From assembly GCA_017860295.1 (NCBI GenBank), contig JAFNAS010000003.1:1-64000 (forward strand): DNA of 64,000 bases. The letters are read 5' to 3'. Position numbers and translations under genes: made by a program. Below, in pieces: positions 1-8,508 of this stretch; position 1 is the first letter of the stretch, and the number at the start of each line of letters is the position of its first letter. A model generated the notes under the pieces. It did not search any database and was not told the DNA's origin. It saw only the letters and a program-made list of their open reading frames with translations. The DNA is from Bacteroidota bacterium. Lineage in GTDB: Bacteria; Bacteroidota; Bacteroidia; Bacteroidales; Paludibacteraceae.

Positions 1-2
1 TC

Positions 3-71
3 GACAAAAAGAATATCAATGATGTCAATGATCTCTATGGTTCTCGTGAACCGAATTTGTTTAATTTCTAA
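3..71 (+). CDS. C-terminal end of an unidentified protein (cut by window start)
   Basis: One plus-strand frame is open from the window edge to a TAA at 69-71 and would give the last 22 residues, ending in REPNLFNF. Composition is plausible for a protein end, but the piece is too short to identify. It converges on the FKBP lipoprotein gene. This could be chance. Confidence 0.35.
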   Translation, partial: DKKNINDVNDLYGSREPNLFNF

Positions 72-151
72 TCGTGTCCTTTTTTAGTGGACACTCATGC
101 GTTACTATCAGAAAATATAAATTGAAATCGTCTGTACTAAATAAAATCTAT

Positions 152-709
152 CTACTGGTTCCCCGTGCAGTTAAGTAGTTTTACGGTGCAAATTAAAGGA
201 GAATAGGGGGGGATACGGTGTCCGTCGCCACTTACTCCATAACCCAGAATGGAGGGAAAAATAAAATCAGCTTGCTCTCCGATATTCATTTTACGCAGTG
301 CCATATCAAGGCCGGTAAAGCTTTCACCTTTGCCTAGTCGGATAGTTGTCCGGCGGGGAGAGTTGAGGTTGGAATAACAAAACTTGCCCTCGAGTAGTGC
401 AATGGAATATTGGTAGGTCACGATCGGTTGCGATTTGGCAATAGATTTCCGCTCTTTCAGAAAACCGGAGCACCAGAAGCCGAGACTGTCTTTGGTTAGT
501 TTTAGTCGTTTTTTTGCGATGTATTGCTCTATTTGTCGGGTTTCGTTGTTGACGATCGCTTTGTTAAGCGTGATGAGGTTTTCTTTTTCTTGATCGGGAA
601 TCGGAATGTTGGCCGGTATTTGGGGTTGTTGCCTGCAAGAGGTGAAAAAGAATACCAACATGCAACTGCCGACGATAACAAAAAGACGGACGATCGAAAT
701 AAACTTCAT
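152..709 (-). CDS. FKBP-type peptidyl-prolyl isomerase lipoprotein, GldI-like
   Basis: A 185-residue protein with a lipoprotein signal: hydrophobic stretch at residues 5-22 followed by lipobox FTSC, so it should be lipidated at Cys25 and anchored in the periplasm or outer membrane. The C-terminal half matches the FKBP fold, with the typical ...GLDMALRKMNIGE, the aromatic-rich FIFPSILGYG and the closing IPPYSPL. Family knowledge: such proteins isomerise prolyl bonds and help fold exported proteins; GldI of gliding Bacteroidota is a small FKBP lipoprotein of similar size. It is the last gene of a probable DedA-YjbQ-FKBP operon (11 bp after yjbQ). Assignment to GldI itself is inference; no other gld genes are in the window. 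Confidence 0.8.
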   Translation of the reverse strand: MKFISIVRLFVIVGSCMLVFFFTSCRQQPQIPANIPIPDQEKENLITLNKAIVNNETRQIEQYIAKKRLKLTKDSLGFWCSGFLKERKSIAKSQPIVTYQYSIALLEGKFCYSNLNSPRRTTIRLGKGESFTGLDMALRKMNIGEQADFIFPSILGYGVSGDGHRIPPYSPLICTVKLLNCTGNQ

Positions 710-720
710 TTATGTCAGTT

Positions 721-1137
721 TTACTCTCCGATGATTTTTACCAGAACGCGTTTTCTTCGCATGCCGTCAAATTCACCGTAAAAAATTTGCTCCCATGGTC
801 CGAAGTCGAGTTGTCCTTTGGTAATGGCAACCACCACTTCGCGTCCCATTATCTGGCGTTTGAGGTGAGCGTCGGCATTATCTTCAAATCCGTTGTGACG
901 GTATTGGCTATAGGGCTTTTCAGGAGCCAGCTTCTCAAGCCAGACTTCCATGTCGTGATGCAATCCGCTCTCGTCATCGTTGATGAAAACACTGGCGGTA
1001 ATATGCATGGCATTTACCAACACCAAGCCCTCTTTTATTCCGCTTTCGCGCAAGCAAATCTCCACCTGTGGCGTGATGTTGATAAACTGACGCCGCTGTG
1101 TTGCTTCAAACCAGAGTTCTTTGCGATACGATTTCAT
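721..1137 (-). CDS. YjbQ/UPF0047 family protein
   Basis: A 138-residue protein of the YjbQ (UPF0047) family, recognised by the order [17 protein letters not shown], the [18 protein letters not shown] segment and the closing QIFYGEFDG...[11 protein letters not shown]. The full family length is present. Members have been reported to have weak thiamine-phosphate synthase activity, but the physiological role is unsettled. Conserved His/Asp residues in the middle segment are the likely active-site region. It sits 15 bp after the DedA gene and 11 bp before the FKBP lipoprotein gene, all on the minus strand, so probably co-transcribed. Confidence 0.85.
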   Translation of the reverse strand: MKSYRKELWFEATQRRQFINITPQVEICLRESGIKEGLVLVNAMHITASVFINDDESGLHHDMEVWLEKLAPEKPYSQYRHNGFEDNADAHLKRQIMGREVVVAITKGQLDFGPWEQIFYGEFDGMRRKRVLVKIIGE

Positions 1138-1152
1138 GCTTGATTTATCGGA

Positions 1153-1776
1153 TTAATCTTCCGACTTGTTGGTGACGTTTTTATATATTTTATAAATATA
1201 GTACCCGAGTGCAATGACCAGCACAACGAGTACGCCGGCGTCGATGTAATGACTGTAATGCATCACGCTGTCCCAGTTTTGTTTCAGCTTGTATCCGAGA
1301 AAAGTGAGAAATGCATTCCAGATACCGGCTCCCAGTAGGGTATAAATGCAAAATTTGATAAAGTTCATTTTTCCGGCACCGGCGGGAATGCTGATAAAGT
1401 GACGAACCACAGGAATAAAACGGGAAATAAAAATAGTGATTTGCCCGTGACGGGTAAAAAAACGCTCTGACAATTCAAGGTGTTTTTCTTTGAGTAGAAA
1501 AAACTTACCAAATTTGATGATGAATGTTTTTCCGCCGTAATATCCTATGGCATAAGAGATAACTGACCCTGTCAGGCTTCCGAGGGTAGCAAAGAGTATA
1601 ATGCTTGTCCAGGTTAGCGTGCCGTCGACAATGAGAAACCCGGCAAAAGGCATTACCGCTTCACTCGGAACCGGGAAGAACATGCTTTCGAGCATCATTA
1701 AAACAAAAATGCCCGGATATGCACTTGCACTGATGATTGATACGGCTATGGCGGCAATACGCTCGGTAATTCCCAT
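1153..1776 (-). CDS. DedA family inner-membrane protein
   Basis: A 207-residue polytopic membrane protein of the DedA (SNARE-associated/VTT) family. Visible are the N-terminal hydrophobic helix, the signature MLESMFFPVPSEAVMPFAG at about residues 28-46, a central glycine-rich helix (IGYYGGKTF), the basic FFTRHGQITIFISRFIPVVRHFISIPAG motif region at 107-134 and a C-terminal helix. DedA proteins are now linked to lipid scrambling/undecaprenyl-phosphate recycling and membrane homeostasis. Probably the first gene of the three-gene minus-strand operon; no clear promoter was identified in the 85 bp upstream. Confidence 0.88.
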   Translation of the reverse strand: MGITERIAAIAVSIISASAYPGIFVLMMLESMFFPVPSEAVMPFAGFLIVDGTLTWTSIILFATLGSLTGSVISYAIGYYGGKTFIIKFGKFFLLKEKHLELSERFFTRHGQITIFISRFIPVVRHFISIPAGAGKMNFIKFCIYTLLGAGIWNAFLTFLGYKLKQNWDSVMHYSHYIDAGVLVVLVIALGYYIYKIYKNVTNKSED

Positions 1777-1861
1777 GAATAACGAAATCTTTGTTTGTTA
1801 AGTGCCTGATTGCCCTTTGGAGGTATTTCCGGCACGGTAAATGAATAGTTTGTTTGTGATT

Positions 1862-3241
1862 TTAATGCTTGTGTAGTAACTCTTTTGCTTCCGGACAAAT
1901 ATCCAAAAATATGGATGAGGCCTCGGGGTTCAGATCCAGTGCCTTGTGAAGCAGCGGAATGGTTTTTTCGAAATCGCTGAGTTTATAGTAAGCAATGGAA
2001 AGGAACAAGTTGATGTTTTCCAACGCGCTGTCTTGCTTGTACGCTTCCAAATAACAATCCAGAGCCGATTGGTAGAGCGCCATGTCGATGTAAATGTTGC
2101 CAAGTGCCACCCATGTGTCGGGCTGTTGTTGTTCCAGTTTGAGCGATTTTTTATAGGCTTTTTCTGCCTCTTTTACCCGGTTGGTGTTAATGTAAGCTTC
2201 CGCCAGATATACCCATGTTTCGAAATTTTCGGCATCGAATTCTAACGACTTGAGCAGGTACCGGATACTATCTTCGGGAACTTCAAGTTCGAGACTGCAA
2301 ATTCCCATTCCCGACCATGCATCGGAATTCTGCGGATTTATTTCCAATGCTCGTTCGTAACAGTTCTTTGCGTTGGTATAATCGTCCAGTTTTTCATAGC
2401 ATTCGCCCATAAATACCTGTAAAATATCTGGATATGCAACTTTTGTTTCGCAATGACGATAACATTCGAGCGATTCTTTAAAACGGTTGAGATGGAAAAG
2501 AGTGTTCCCTTTTTGCAACCAGCCGCCAAAATCATCATCGTCAATAACGGTGACAAAATCGAATGCATCAAGTGCTTGCTGGTAATTTTCCCGGTTGAAA
2601 TAGACCAATCCCAAATTGAACCATGATTCGACGGAATAGGCATCAATATCGATAATCCGGTTGTAATACTCAATGGCGGTGTCGGGCTTGTCTGTTTGTT
2701 CGTAACAAAACGCCGCGTCCTGCAACAGATCGATATCCTTCGGGTCTTCTGTCAGTCCTTTTTCAAGATAGATTAATGCTCTTTTGTAGTATCCGTTGGA
2801 AATATAAACATGTGCAATGTCGAGGCAGAGGTTGGCTATGTCAGACTGCGTATTATCTGCCAAGCTGGAAAAAACAAGGTGAGCCTCCGATTCGTGGTTG
2901 AGGCGCAACAAAGCTTCCCCTTTCATCAACTCGGTTTCCGGGTCGTTGGAAGAATGCGTGCGTTCAAGGATCTGGAATGCCTTGCGAACCTCGCCCGAAG
3001 CCAGATATACCTTTGCCCGTTTGGCTTGCAAAGCCGTGCTTCCCGGATGTAGGCTGATACCCAAATCAATAGCTTTGGAGGACTCTTTCGGTTGTCCGCA
3101 GTTGAGATAGTAATCAATAATAACTTCCAACTCTTCCACATCGAAATAACCCACCGTACGGTTTTGTATCGCCTGTTCATAGCGACGCACCACCTCTTGC
3201 GATTCTTCGTCGAAGATAAAATCCTGATTATAGCCCTTCAT
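1862..3241 (-). CDS. Tetratricopeptide repeat protein
   Basis: A 459-residue, mostly helical protein made of about twelve consecutive 34-residue TPR units (for example ...AFCYEQTDKPDTAIEYYNRII, ...YEKLDDYTNAKNCYERAL). There is no signal peptide, so it is probably cytoplasmic. The first 60 residues are acidic and not TPR-like. TPR arrays act as protein-interaction scaffolds; no partner is evident. It is convergent with nothing and divergent from the kinase/RapZ operon; a -7 element on the minus strand lies 23 bp upstream. Confidence 0.85.
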   Translation of the reverse strand: MKGYNQDFIFDEESQEVVRRYEQAIQNRTVGYFDVEELEVIIDYYLNCGQPKESSKAIDLGISLHPGSTALQAKRAKVYLASGEVRKAFQILERTHSSNDPETELMKGEALLRLNHESEAHLVFSSLADNTQSDIANLCLDIAHVYISNGYYKRALIYLEKGLTEDPKDIDLLQDAAFCYEQTDKPDTAIEYYNRIIDIDAYSVESWFNLGLVYFNRENYQQALDAFDFVTVIDDDDFGGWLQKGNTLFHLNRFKESLECYRHCETKVAYPDILQVFMGECYEKLDDYTNAKNCYERALEINPQNSDAWSGMGICSLELEVPEDSIRYLLKSLEFDAENFETWVYLAEAYINTNRVKEAEKAYKKSLKLEQQQPDTWVALGNIYIDMALYQSALDCYLEAYKQDSALENINLFLSIAYYKLSDFEKTIPLLHKALDLNPEASSIFLDICPEAKELLHKH

Positions 3242-3263
3242 TTACACACTTTTGTTTTCAGTG

Positions 3264-3271
3264 CAAAGTTA
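3264..3271 (-). promoter_or_regulatory. Bacteroidota -7 promoter element for the TPR gene
   Basis: On the minus strand the sequence reads TAACTTTG, a match to the Bacteroidota sigma-ABfr -7 consensus TAnnTTTG, placing the transcription start about 15 bp before the ATG at 3241. Confidence 0.5.
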
Positions 3272-3421
3272 CGGTAATTTGCTGAAATCTCTGCTTTTTT
3301 GCGCTCTAAAAGTTATTAACAAATTGGTTTTCAGTGAAAGTGGCAGGATAAGCGTGTTGTTGCGATCTTTTTTGATAGGTTCGTTCCTATTCTCATCCAA
3401 AATCGGCGTTATTTTTCTCCG

Positions 3422-3451
3422 TTGAACATCCAAGCTTTTTGTTTATTTTTG
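3422..3451 (+). promoter_or_regulatory. Bacteroidota promoter for the kinase-RapZ/MurU/NadD operon
   Basis: TTG at 3422-3424 and TATTTTTG at 3444-3451 are separated by 19 bp, matching the -33 TTTG / -7 TAnnTTTG pattern. The predicted start lies about 12 bp upstream of the ATG at 3470. Confidence 0.6.
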
Positions 3452-3469
3452 TAGGATAAATTTAACGAA

Positions 3470-4888
3470 ATGGAAACCTTGAAATCTCTCTTTACGCAGA
3501 CCACCAGGGAGGCGTTGGAAGATGTATATGAATTGCCGTCATCGGGCAGTAACCGTCGTTATTTTAGACTGACGGGCAAAAAACAGGTGTTGATAGGGGT
3601 GCTGGGGACTTCAATTGAAGAAAACAAAGCTTTTTGGATGCTGGATACTCATTTTCTTTCCAAAGGACTGCCGGTGCCGGAAGTGTTGGCTCATTCTGAA
3701 GATTTTCACTGCTATTTGCAGAAAGATTTGGGCGATAATCTGCTTTTTAATGCTATTGCCAAGGGGCGGAGTTGTGGTCGTTTTGATGATGCGGAAAAAG
3801 CATTACTTCATAAAGTGATTGCAAAACTTCCCGAATTTCAGGTTCTGGGCGCACAAGGACTTGATTTTTCACATTGCTATCCCCAGCCAGAGTTTGATAA
3901 ACGGATGATATTGTGGGATTTGAACTATTTCAAATATTGTTTTCTGAAAGCTACCGGATTGGAGTTTAATGAAAGTCGGTTGGAAGACGATTTCGAAAAA
4001 ATGGCAACGGCGTTACTTTGCGATCAGACAACAACGTTTTTGTACCGCGATTTTCAGTCGCGAAACGTGATGGTTGTAGATGGAGAACCCTATTTTATCG
4101 ATTTTCAGGGTGGCCGAAAAGGGCCTGTTTACTATGATGTGGCTTCATTTCTATGGCAGGCCAAAGCACAATATTCCGACGAACTACGGGAAGAGCTCTT
4201 GCAAGTTTATCTGGATGCTCTACGAAAACTGATTTCGGTTGACGAGGAAAATTTCAGAGCACAACTACGGCATTTTGTGATTTTTCGTACAATGCAGGTG
4301 CTCGGAGCGTATGGCTTTAGAGGATACTTTGAAAAGAAACCTCATTTTATGCAAAGCGTTCCTTTTGCAATCGACAATTTACGCCGCATATTGGCCGATG
4401 GCGAGGTGTCCGAATATCCCTATCTGAGTGAGGTATTGCGGCAGTTGACGCACATGAAACAGTTTTCCGATTTGAGCGGAACCCGCAAATTGGAGGTGTC
4501 GATTTATAGTTTTGCTTATAAAAAAGGTATTCCCGACGATATGTCGGGTAACGGAGGAGGATATGTCTTTGATTGCCGAGCTATCAATAACCCCGGTAAA
4601 TATGAACATTACAAGCATTTTACAGGACTGGACAAAGAGGTAATCGATTTTCTGGAAGAGGATGGTGGTGTGGTTAATTTTCTCGATCATATCTACCCTC
4701 TGGCCGATGCCCATGTGCAACGTTATATCGAACGGAAATTTTCGCACCTTATGTTTTCGTTCGGATGCACCGGAGGGCAACATCGTTCGGTATATTGTGC
4801 TCAGCATCTGGCCGAGCATATTGCCAAAAAATTTGATGTGAAGGTGTCGTTGTTTCACCGTGAACAAAATATAGAAAGAACTATCTGA
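3470..4888 (+). CDS. Aminoglycoside-phosphotransferase-type kinase fused to RapZ C-terminal domain
   Basis: A 472-residue two-domain protein. Residues 1-320 have the APH/choline-kinase fold: a catalytic-loop motif YRDFQSRNVM at about 198-207 (Asp as base, Asn as metal ligand) and IDFQGG at about 215 as the metal-binding DFG equivalent. This layout is closest to AmgK-type anomeric MurNAc/GlcNAc kinases. Residues 335-472 match the RapZ C-terminal domain, with FDCRAINNPG, the phosphate-binding GCTGGQHRSV and the final HRE. In enterobacteria that domain senses glucosamine-6-phosphate. Three bases separate it from the MurU-like gene, supporting a joint role in recycling amino sugars of the cell wall. 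Substrate is inferred, not shown. Confidence 0.82.
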   Translation: METLKSLFTQTTREALEDVYELPSSGSNRRYFRLTGKKQVLIGVLGTSIEENKAFWMLDTHFLSKGLPVPEVLAHSEDFHCYLQKDLGDNLLFNAIAKGRSCGRFDDAEKALLHKVIAKLPEFQVLGAQGLDFSHCYPQPEFDKRMILWDLNYFKYCFLKATGLEFNESRLEDDFEKMATALLCDQTTTFLYRDFQSRNVMVVDGEPYFIDFQGGRKGPVYYDVASFLWQAKAQYSDELREELLQVYLDALRKLISVDEENFRAQLRHFVIFRTMQVLGAYGFRGYFEKKPHFMQSVPFAIDNLRRILADGEVSEYPYLSEVLRQLTHMKQFSDLSGTRKLEVSIYSFAYKKGIPDDMSGNGGGYVFDCRAINNPGKYEHYKHFTGLDKEVIDFLEEDGGVVNFLDHIYPLADAHVQRYIERKFSHLMFSFGCTGGQHRSVYCAQHLAEHIAKKFDVKVSLFHREQNIERTI

Positions 4889-4891
4889 CCG

Positions 4892-5629
4892 ATGAAGGCG
4901 CTTGTTTTTGCAGCGGGCCTGGGTACTCGCCTCAAACCGATGACAGATACGATGCCGAAGGCGTTGGTCCCCATCGACGGAAAACCTTTGTTGGAGCATG
5001 TTTTGCGCAAGTTGATTGCGAATGGGTTTGACGAAATTATTATTAATGTGCACCATTTTGCGGATCAAATTATCGCTTTTCTCGAGAAAAACGATAATTT
5101 TGGCATACGTATTGTAATTTCGGACGAACGAGAGGCTTTGCTGGAAACGGGAGGCGGCATCAAAAAAGCGTCCTGGTTTTTTGATGACGGAAAACCTTTT
5201 CTAGTTCATAATGTTGACATTCTTTCTAACATCGATTTTGAGAAACTTTATCGTTATCATCTCGAGCATCAGGGTGTGGCAACGGTGGTGGTAAGCGAAC
5301 GGGATACGGCTCGTTATCTTCTTTTTGATGACGATTTACGGTTGAATGGATGGACAAATGTCAAAACAGGAGAGGTGAAATCGCCTTTTGAAGCATTGGA
5401 TATTTCATTGTGTCGCCGACTGGCATTTTCCGGTATTCATGTCTTATCACCTCAAATTTTTGATCTGATGGCAGGTTGGAATGGAAAATTTTCAATAATT
5501 GATTTTTATCTGGCAATTGCATCACAAACCGAGATAAAGGGATTTGTCCCTTCAAATCTGCACATGATTGATGTGGGTAAAATAGATTCATTGTACAATG
5601 CCGAATTGTTTTTAAATAACAGTTTATGA
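4892..5629 (+). CDS. MurU-like sugar-1-phosphate nucleotidyltransferase
   Basis: A 245-residue nucleotidyltransferase with the N-terminal GLGTRL...PKAL signature for nucleotide and metal binding, then KPLLEHVLRKL, a VHNVDIL metal-binding Asp segment and a FSGIHVLSP segment. Length and motifs match MurNAc-1-phosphate uridylyltransferase (MurU) and related glucose-1-phosphate thymidylyltransferase-like enzymes. In Pseudomonas, AmgK and MurU form a shunt from MurNAc to UDP-MurNAc that bypasses fosfomycin-sensitive MurA; the gene order here mirrors that pair. The downstream gene starts inside its last codons. Confidence 0.82.
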   Translation: MKALVFAAGLGTRLKPMTDTMPKALVPIDGKPLLEHVLRKLIANGFDEIIINVHHFADQIIAFLEKNDNFGIRIVISDEREALLETGGGIKKASWFFDDGKPFLVHNVDILSNIDFEKLYRYHLEHQGVATVVVSERDTARYLLFDDDLRLNGWTNVKTGEVKSPFEALDISLCRRLAFSGIHVLSPQIFDLMAGWNGKFSIIDFYLAIASQTEIKGFVPSNLHMIDVGKIDSLYNAELFLNNSL

Positions 5630-6570
5630 AGAAAATCATTTTTTTGTTCTGCTTGGTTCTGCTGGTAGCTTGTCAGGGTAAAACCGACAGCAGTCTGATT
5701 GTCGGTGTGTTGAAAGGCCCGTCTGCTATCAGCGTCTCTCAGTGGTTGGATAAAGAACCGGTTGTGAAGGGTCAAAAAATCAGGGTTGAGATATTTGATG
5801 AAATTTCTGATTTGCAGGCAAAAATGATTCAGGGTAAAGTTGATTTTGCGGTGTTGCCTACTACTGTTGCCGCGATTTTGTATAATAAGGGCGTGGGCTA
5901 TTGCATGATTGCCTGTCCGGTGCAAGGTTCTGTCAGTGTTGTTTCGTCCGATTCTATAATCCGGTTCAAAGATTTGAAAAATAAACTGGTTTCTGTTTCC
6001 GGGCAGGGCACAACTCCTGATGTTTTGTTTACATTATTAGCTGCTAAATATGGTTTTCGTAACAAGGAACTACAGATTGATTATAAGATAGGAACCCATC
6101 CCGATTTGGCTCAAGCTGTGGTTATGGGCAAAATTAAAACCGCATTGTTGCCCGAACCCTTCGCTACAATGGTGTGTATGAAGAATCCATCGGTTAAAAG
6201 CGTTATTAGCCTGAGTGAAGAATTGGAGAAATCGGATAGTACCTTGCTTTTTGCTATGACGGCGTTTGTTGTCCGAAAATCATTGATCGAAAAAAATCAT
6301 GCTATGGTTGACTCTGTTTCCAATCGTTATCAGTTAGCAGTGCAATGGTTGCGACAGAATGTTTCCAGAGCGGCTGATGTAGCTGTGGAAGCGAATATTT
6401 TACCGACTAAAGATATTGCTCTCCGAAGTATACCCAAGTGTAATGTGTGCTATTTGAAGATGTCTGATAATGCTTCGCGTGTTTCTAAGTATCTTCAGAT
6501 TTTCTTTCATTTCGATCCGAAAACGGTTGGCGGAAAACTTCCTGATAGAAGGTTTTATTACGGTATCTAA
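5626..6570 (+). CDS. Periplasmic substrate-binding lipoprotein (SsuA/NMT1-like)
   Basis: A 314-residue lipoprotein: signal peptide residues 1-15 with lipobox LVAC, then a type II periplasmic-binding fold resembling nitrate/sulfonate/taurine or THI5/NMT1 binding proteins (VDFAVLPTTVAA, GQGTTPDVLFTLLAAKYG, KIKTALLPEPFATM). It overlaps the MurU-like gene by 4 bp (ATGA), so translation is coupled. No permease or ATPase gene is nearby, so the transporter partner must be encoded elsewhere. The ligand is unknown. Confidence 0.75.
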   Translation: MKKIIFLFCLVLLVACQGKTDSSLIVGVLKGPSAISVSQWLDKEPVVKGQKIRVEIFDEISDLQAKMIQGKVDFAVLPTTVAAILYNKGVGYCMIACPVQGSVSVVSSDSIIRFKDLKNKLVSVSGQGTTPDVLFTLLAAKYGFRNKELQIDYKIGTHPDLAQAVVMGKIKTALLPEPFATMVCMKNPSVKSVISLSEELEKSDSTLLFAMTAFVVRKSLIEKNHAMVDSVSNRYQLAVQWLRQNVSRAADVAVEANILPTKDIALRSIPKCNVCYLKMSDNASRVSKYLQIFFHFDPKTVGGKLPDRRFYYGI

Positions 6571-6592
6571 ATAAATGCGGTGGGCGTAACTC

Positions 6593-7186
6593 ATGATCAA
6601 AACGGCTGTTTTTTCAGGAACTTTTAATCCGATACATCTGGGGCATCTGGTGCTGGCTAACTATTTATGCGAGTTTACAGAGGTGGAAGAAGTATGGTTG
6701 ATGGTGAGTCCTCTAAATCCGTTGAAAGAACCTGATGTAGCTGTCGATAGTAAGATCAGGTACGAAATGACTTGCCTTGTGGTAGACGATGATAGACGGT
6801 TGTTTGCTTCCGATTTTGAACTGAACATGCCGTTGCCAACCTACTCGATACGAACGCTCACCGCTCTGCGTGAATCGTATCCTGATCGCGAATTTTCGTT
6901 GCTGATTGGGGCGGATAACTGGCAGGTTTTTCATAAATGGAAAGAGTATCGGAAAATTCTTGATGAGTTTTCCATTTGGATTTATCCTCGATCGGGTTTT
7001 GATATTGACATTCCGGTTGAGTTGTCTTCAGTTAAACTTTTACCGGCTCCTTTGGTCGAAATCTCGTCGACTTTTGTACGAGAGTCGGTGGCGAACGGGC
7101 ATAATATGCGTCGGTTTGTTCCCGAAATTGTATGGAAATATATTCAGGACAATCGATTGTATGGTTATAGTGATAGTCGGGAATAG
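6593..7186 (+). CDS. nadD: Nicotinate-nucleotide adenylyltransferase
   Basis: A 197-residue cytoplasmic enzyme of the nucleotidyltransferase/HIGH superfamily that adenylates nicotinate mononucleotide in NAD synthesis. The N-terminal GTFNPIHLGHL motif carries the nucleotide-binding T/H..G..H residues, MVSPLNPLK is the substrate loop, and ISSTFVRE near the C-terminus is the second adenylyl-binding motif (ISxTxxR). The length is normal. It follows the lipoprotein gene by 22 bp in the same operon. Confidence 0.92.
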   Translation: MIKTAVFSGTFNPIHLGHLVLANYLCEFTEVEEVWLMVSPLNPLKEPDVAVDSKIRYEMTCLVVDDDRRLFASDFELNMPLPTYSIRTLTALRESYPDREFSLLIGADNWQVFHKWKEYRKILDEFSIWIYPRSGFDIDIPVELSSVKLLPAPLVEISSTFVRESVANGHNMRRFVPEIVWKYIQDNRLYGYSDSRE

Positions 7187-7253
7187 AAAAGGTAAATTTA
7201 TAGATACAATAAATATTGTTTTGTCAAATAGTTTAAAATTCAAAAATTTACAA

Positions 7254-8072
7254 ATGAAAAGAACGTTTTTAATGGTTGCGGTTGTCGCAATGGTTTTTGC
7301 AACCGCCGAAGCGAAGAATCCAAAAAAGGCAGAAGCTAAAGCGGTTTCTCAGGAAAAAGTTTTTAATAACAACATCGATTCTATGAGTTATGCTCTTGGG
7401 CTGAGTTTGGGGACGGATTTTTCGAAAAATATCAAAAGTATTCCGGGTGGAAAATGTAATGTCGACTTGTTAATCAATGCGTTTTCTGTAGCTCTGAAGG
7501 GTGATTCGGCGTTAATGTCGAAAGATTTTGCCAGTACCTATTTTCGTTCGTATATGATGGTGGCTCAGGCAAAAGATGCTGCTTTAAAGAAAGCTGCCGG
7601 TGAAAAATTTCTGGAAGACAACAAAAAGAAAGAGGGAGTACAAACAACCGCCAGTGGTTTGCAGTACATTATTTTGAAAGATGGTAACGGAATCAAACCT
7701 AAAGCGGTGGATACCGTTGTTGTTCACTATGTCGGCACATTGATCGACGGAACAAAGTTCGATAGTTCGATTGATCGTAAAGAACCGGTGACATTTCCTC
7801 TGAACCGGGTCATTAAAGGTTGGACGGAAGGTGTTCAATTAATGTCGATCGGATCCAAGTATAAATTCTTTGTGCCCTACACATTAGGTTATGGAGAGCA
7901 GGGTGCCGGTGGTGGTGTAATTCCTCCGTATGCAACGCTGATTTTTGAAGTAGAACTTCTCAATGTGAAACCATACAAAGAACCGGTCAAAGTAGAAGAG
8001 CCTGCTAAACCTGCAGTAACCAAAGCTCCTGCTAAAACAGTGAAAAAAACGGCAGCAAAAGGCAAGAAGTAA
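7254..8072 (+). CDS. FKBP-type peptidyl-prolyl isomerase, FkpA/Mip-like
   Basis: A 272-residue exported isomerase. The ATG at 7254 is chosen because it starts a clear signal peptide (MKRTFLMVAVVAMVFATAEA); the frame stays open upstream into nadD but that stretch is not protein-like. Residues 35-125 are the helical FKBP N-terminal dimerisation region (DSMSYALGLSLG), 130-235 the FKBP catalytic domain (VVHYVGTLIDGTKFDSS, GWTEGVQLM, ending IPPYATLIFEVELL), followed by a Pro/Ala/Lys-rich tail. Likely a periplasmic folding factor. A strong terminator follows. Confidence 0.9.
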   Translation: MKRTFLMVAVVAMVFATAEAKNPKKAEAKAVSQEKVFNNNIDSMSYALGLSLGTDFSKNIKSIPGGKCNVDLLINAFSVALKGDSALMSKDFASTYFRSYMMVAQAKDAALKKAAGEKFLEDNKKKEGVQTTASGLQYIILKDGNGIKPKAVDTVVVHYVGTLIDGTKFDSSIDRKEPVTFPLNRVIKGWTEGVQLMSIGSKYKFFVPYTLGYGEQGAGGGVIPPYATLIFEVELLNVKPYKEPVKVEEPAKPAVTKAPAKTVKKTAAKGKK

Positions 8073-8094
8073 TTCGGGTTAAAGATAAATAACG

Positions 8095-8132
8095 AACGCC
8101 CCTATATCGGAAGATGCAGGGGCGTTTTTTCT
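8095..8132 (+). terminator. Intrinsic terminator after the FKBP gene
   Basis: Perfect 8-bp stem AACGCCCC (8095-8102) / GGGGCGTT (8119-8126) followed by a run of T. It closes the plus-strand operon that starts at 3470. Confidence 0.85.
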
Positions 8133-8508
8133 CTTTGCCAGCGACAAAATTGCATAGCTTGTAAAAAACTCTTTATTTTTTCTCTTTATTAGGCAAGGGT
8201 TTCTACTAACATTAATATTATTGGCTCGTGAAATAGTTGTCGGCCAATATGAAATAAGCTCTATTTTTCTCTTTAGATTTTGTTTTTCTATGCAACTGAC
8301 TATCAGTGCCGTTGATTATCTGGCTTGTGTCACATTGGATTATGCTGGCAAGTTCATTTCACAATGAACGGGAGTACTCTTCGGAGCGTGAGTCTGTCTG
8401 TCTTTTTCCGAAGATGATTTCTTTACCTGAAAATGTTTGCTATATCCGTAGCGATGCTATTCGATCATACAAGGAGTATCACGGCGGATGCCCTTTTGTT
8501 AAAAAGTA
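8133..8508. other. Intergenic region, nothing recognised
   Basis: Lies between the terminator and the convergent end of the phosphoesterase gene. A plus-strand frame at 8306-8554 is open but runs into the phosphoesterase gene on the other strand and has no protein-like features. No RNA gene or repeat was seen. Confidence 0.5.

Noticed and set aside
4379-5068. Long minus-strand frame (229 codons) over the kinase-RapZ and MurU-like genes
   Set aside because: It is antisense to two well-supported genes and has no recognisable domain.
6906-7253. Upstream extension of the FKBP gene frame (7254-8072)
   Set aside because: It overlaps nadD and is not protein-like; ATG 7254 starts a normal signal peptide.
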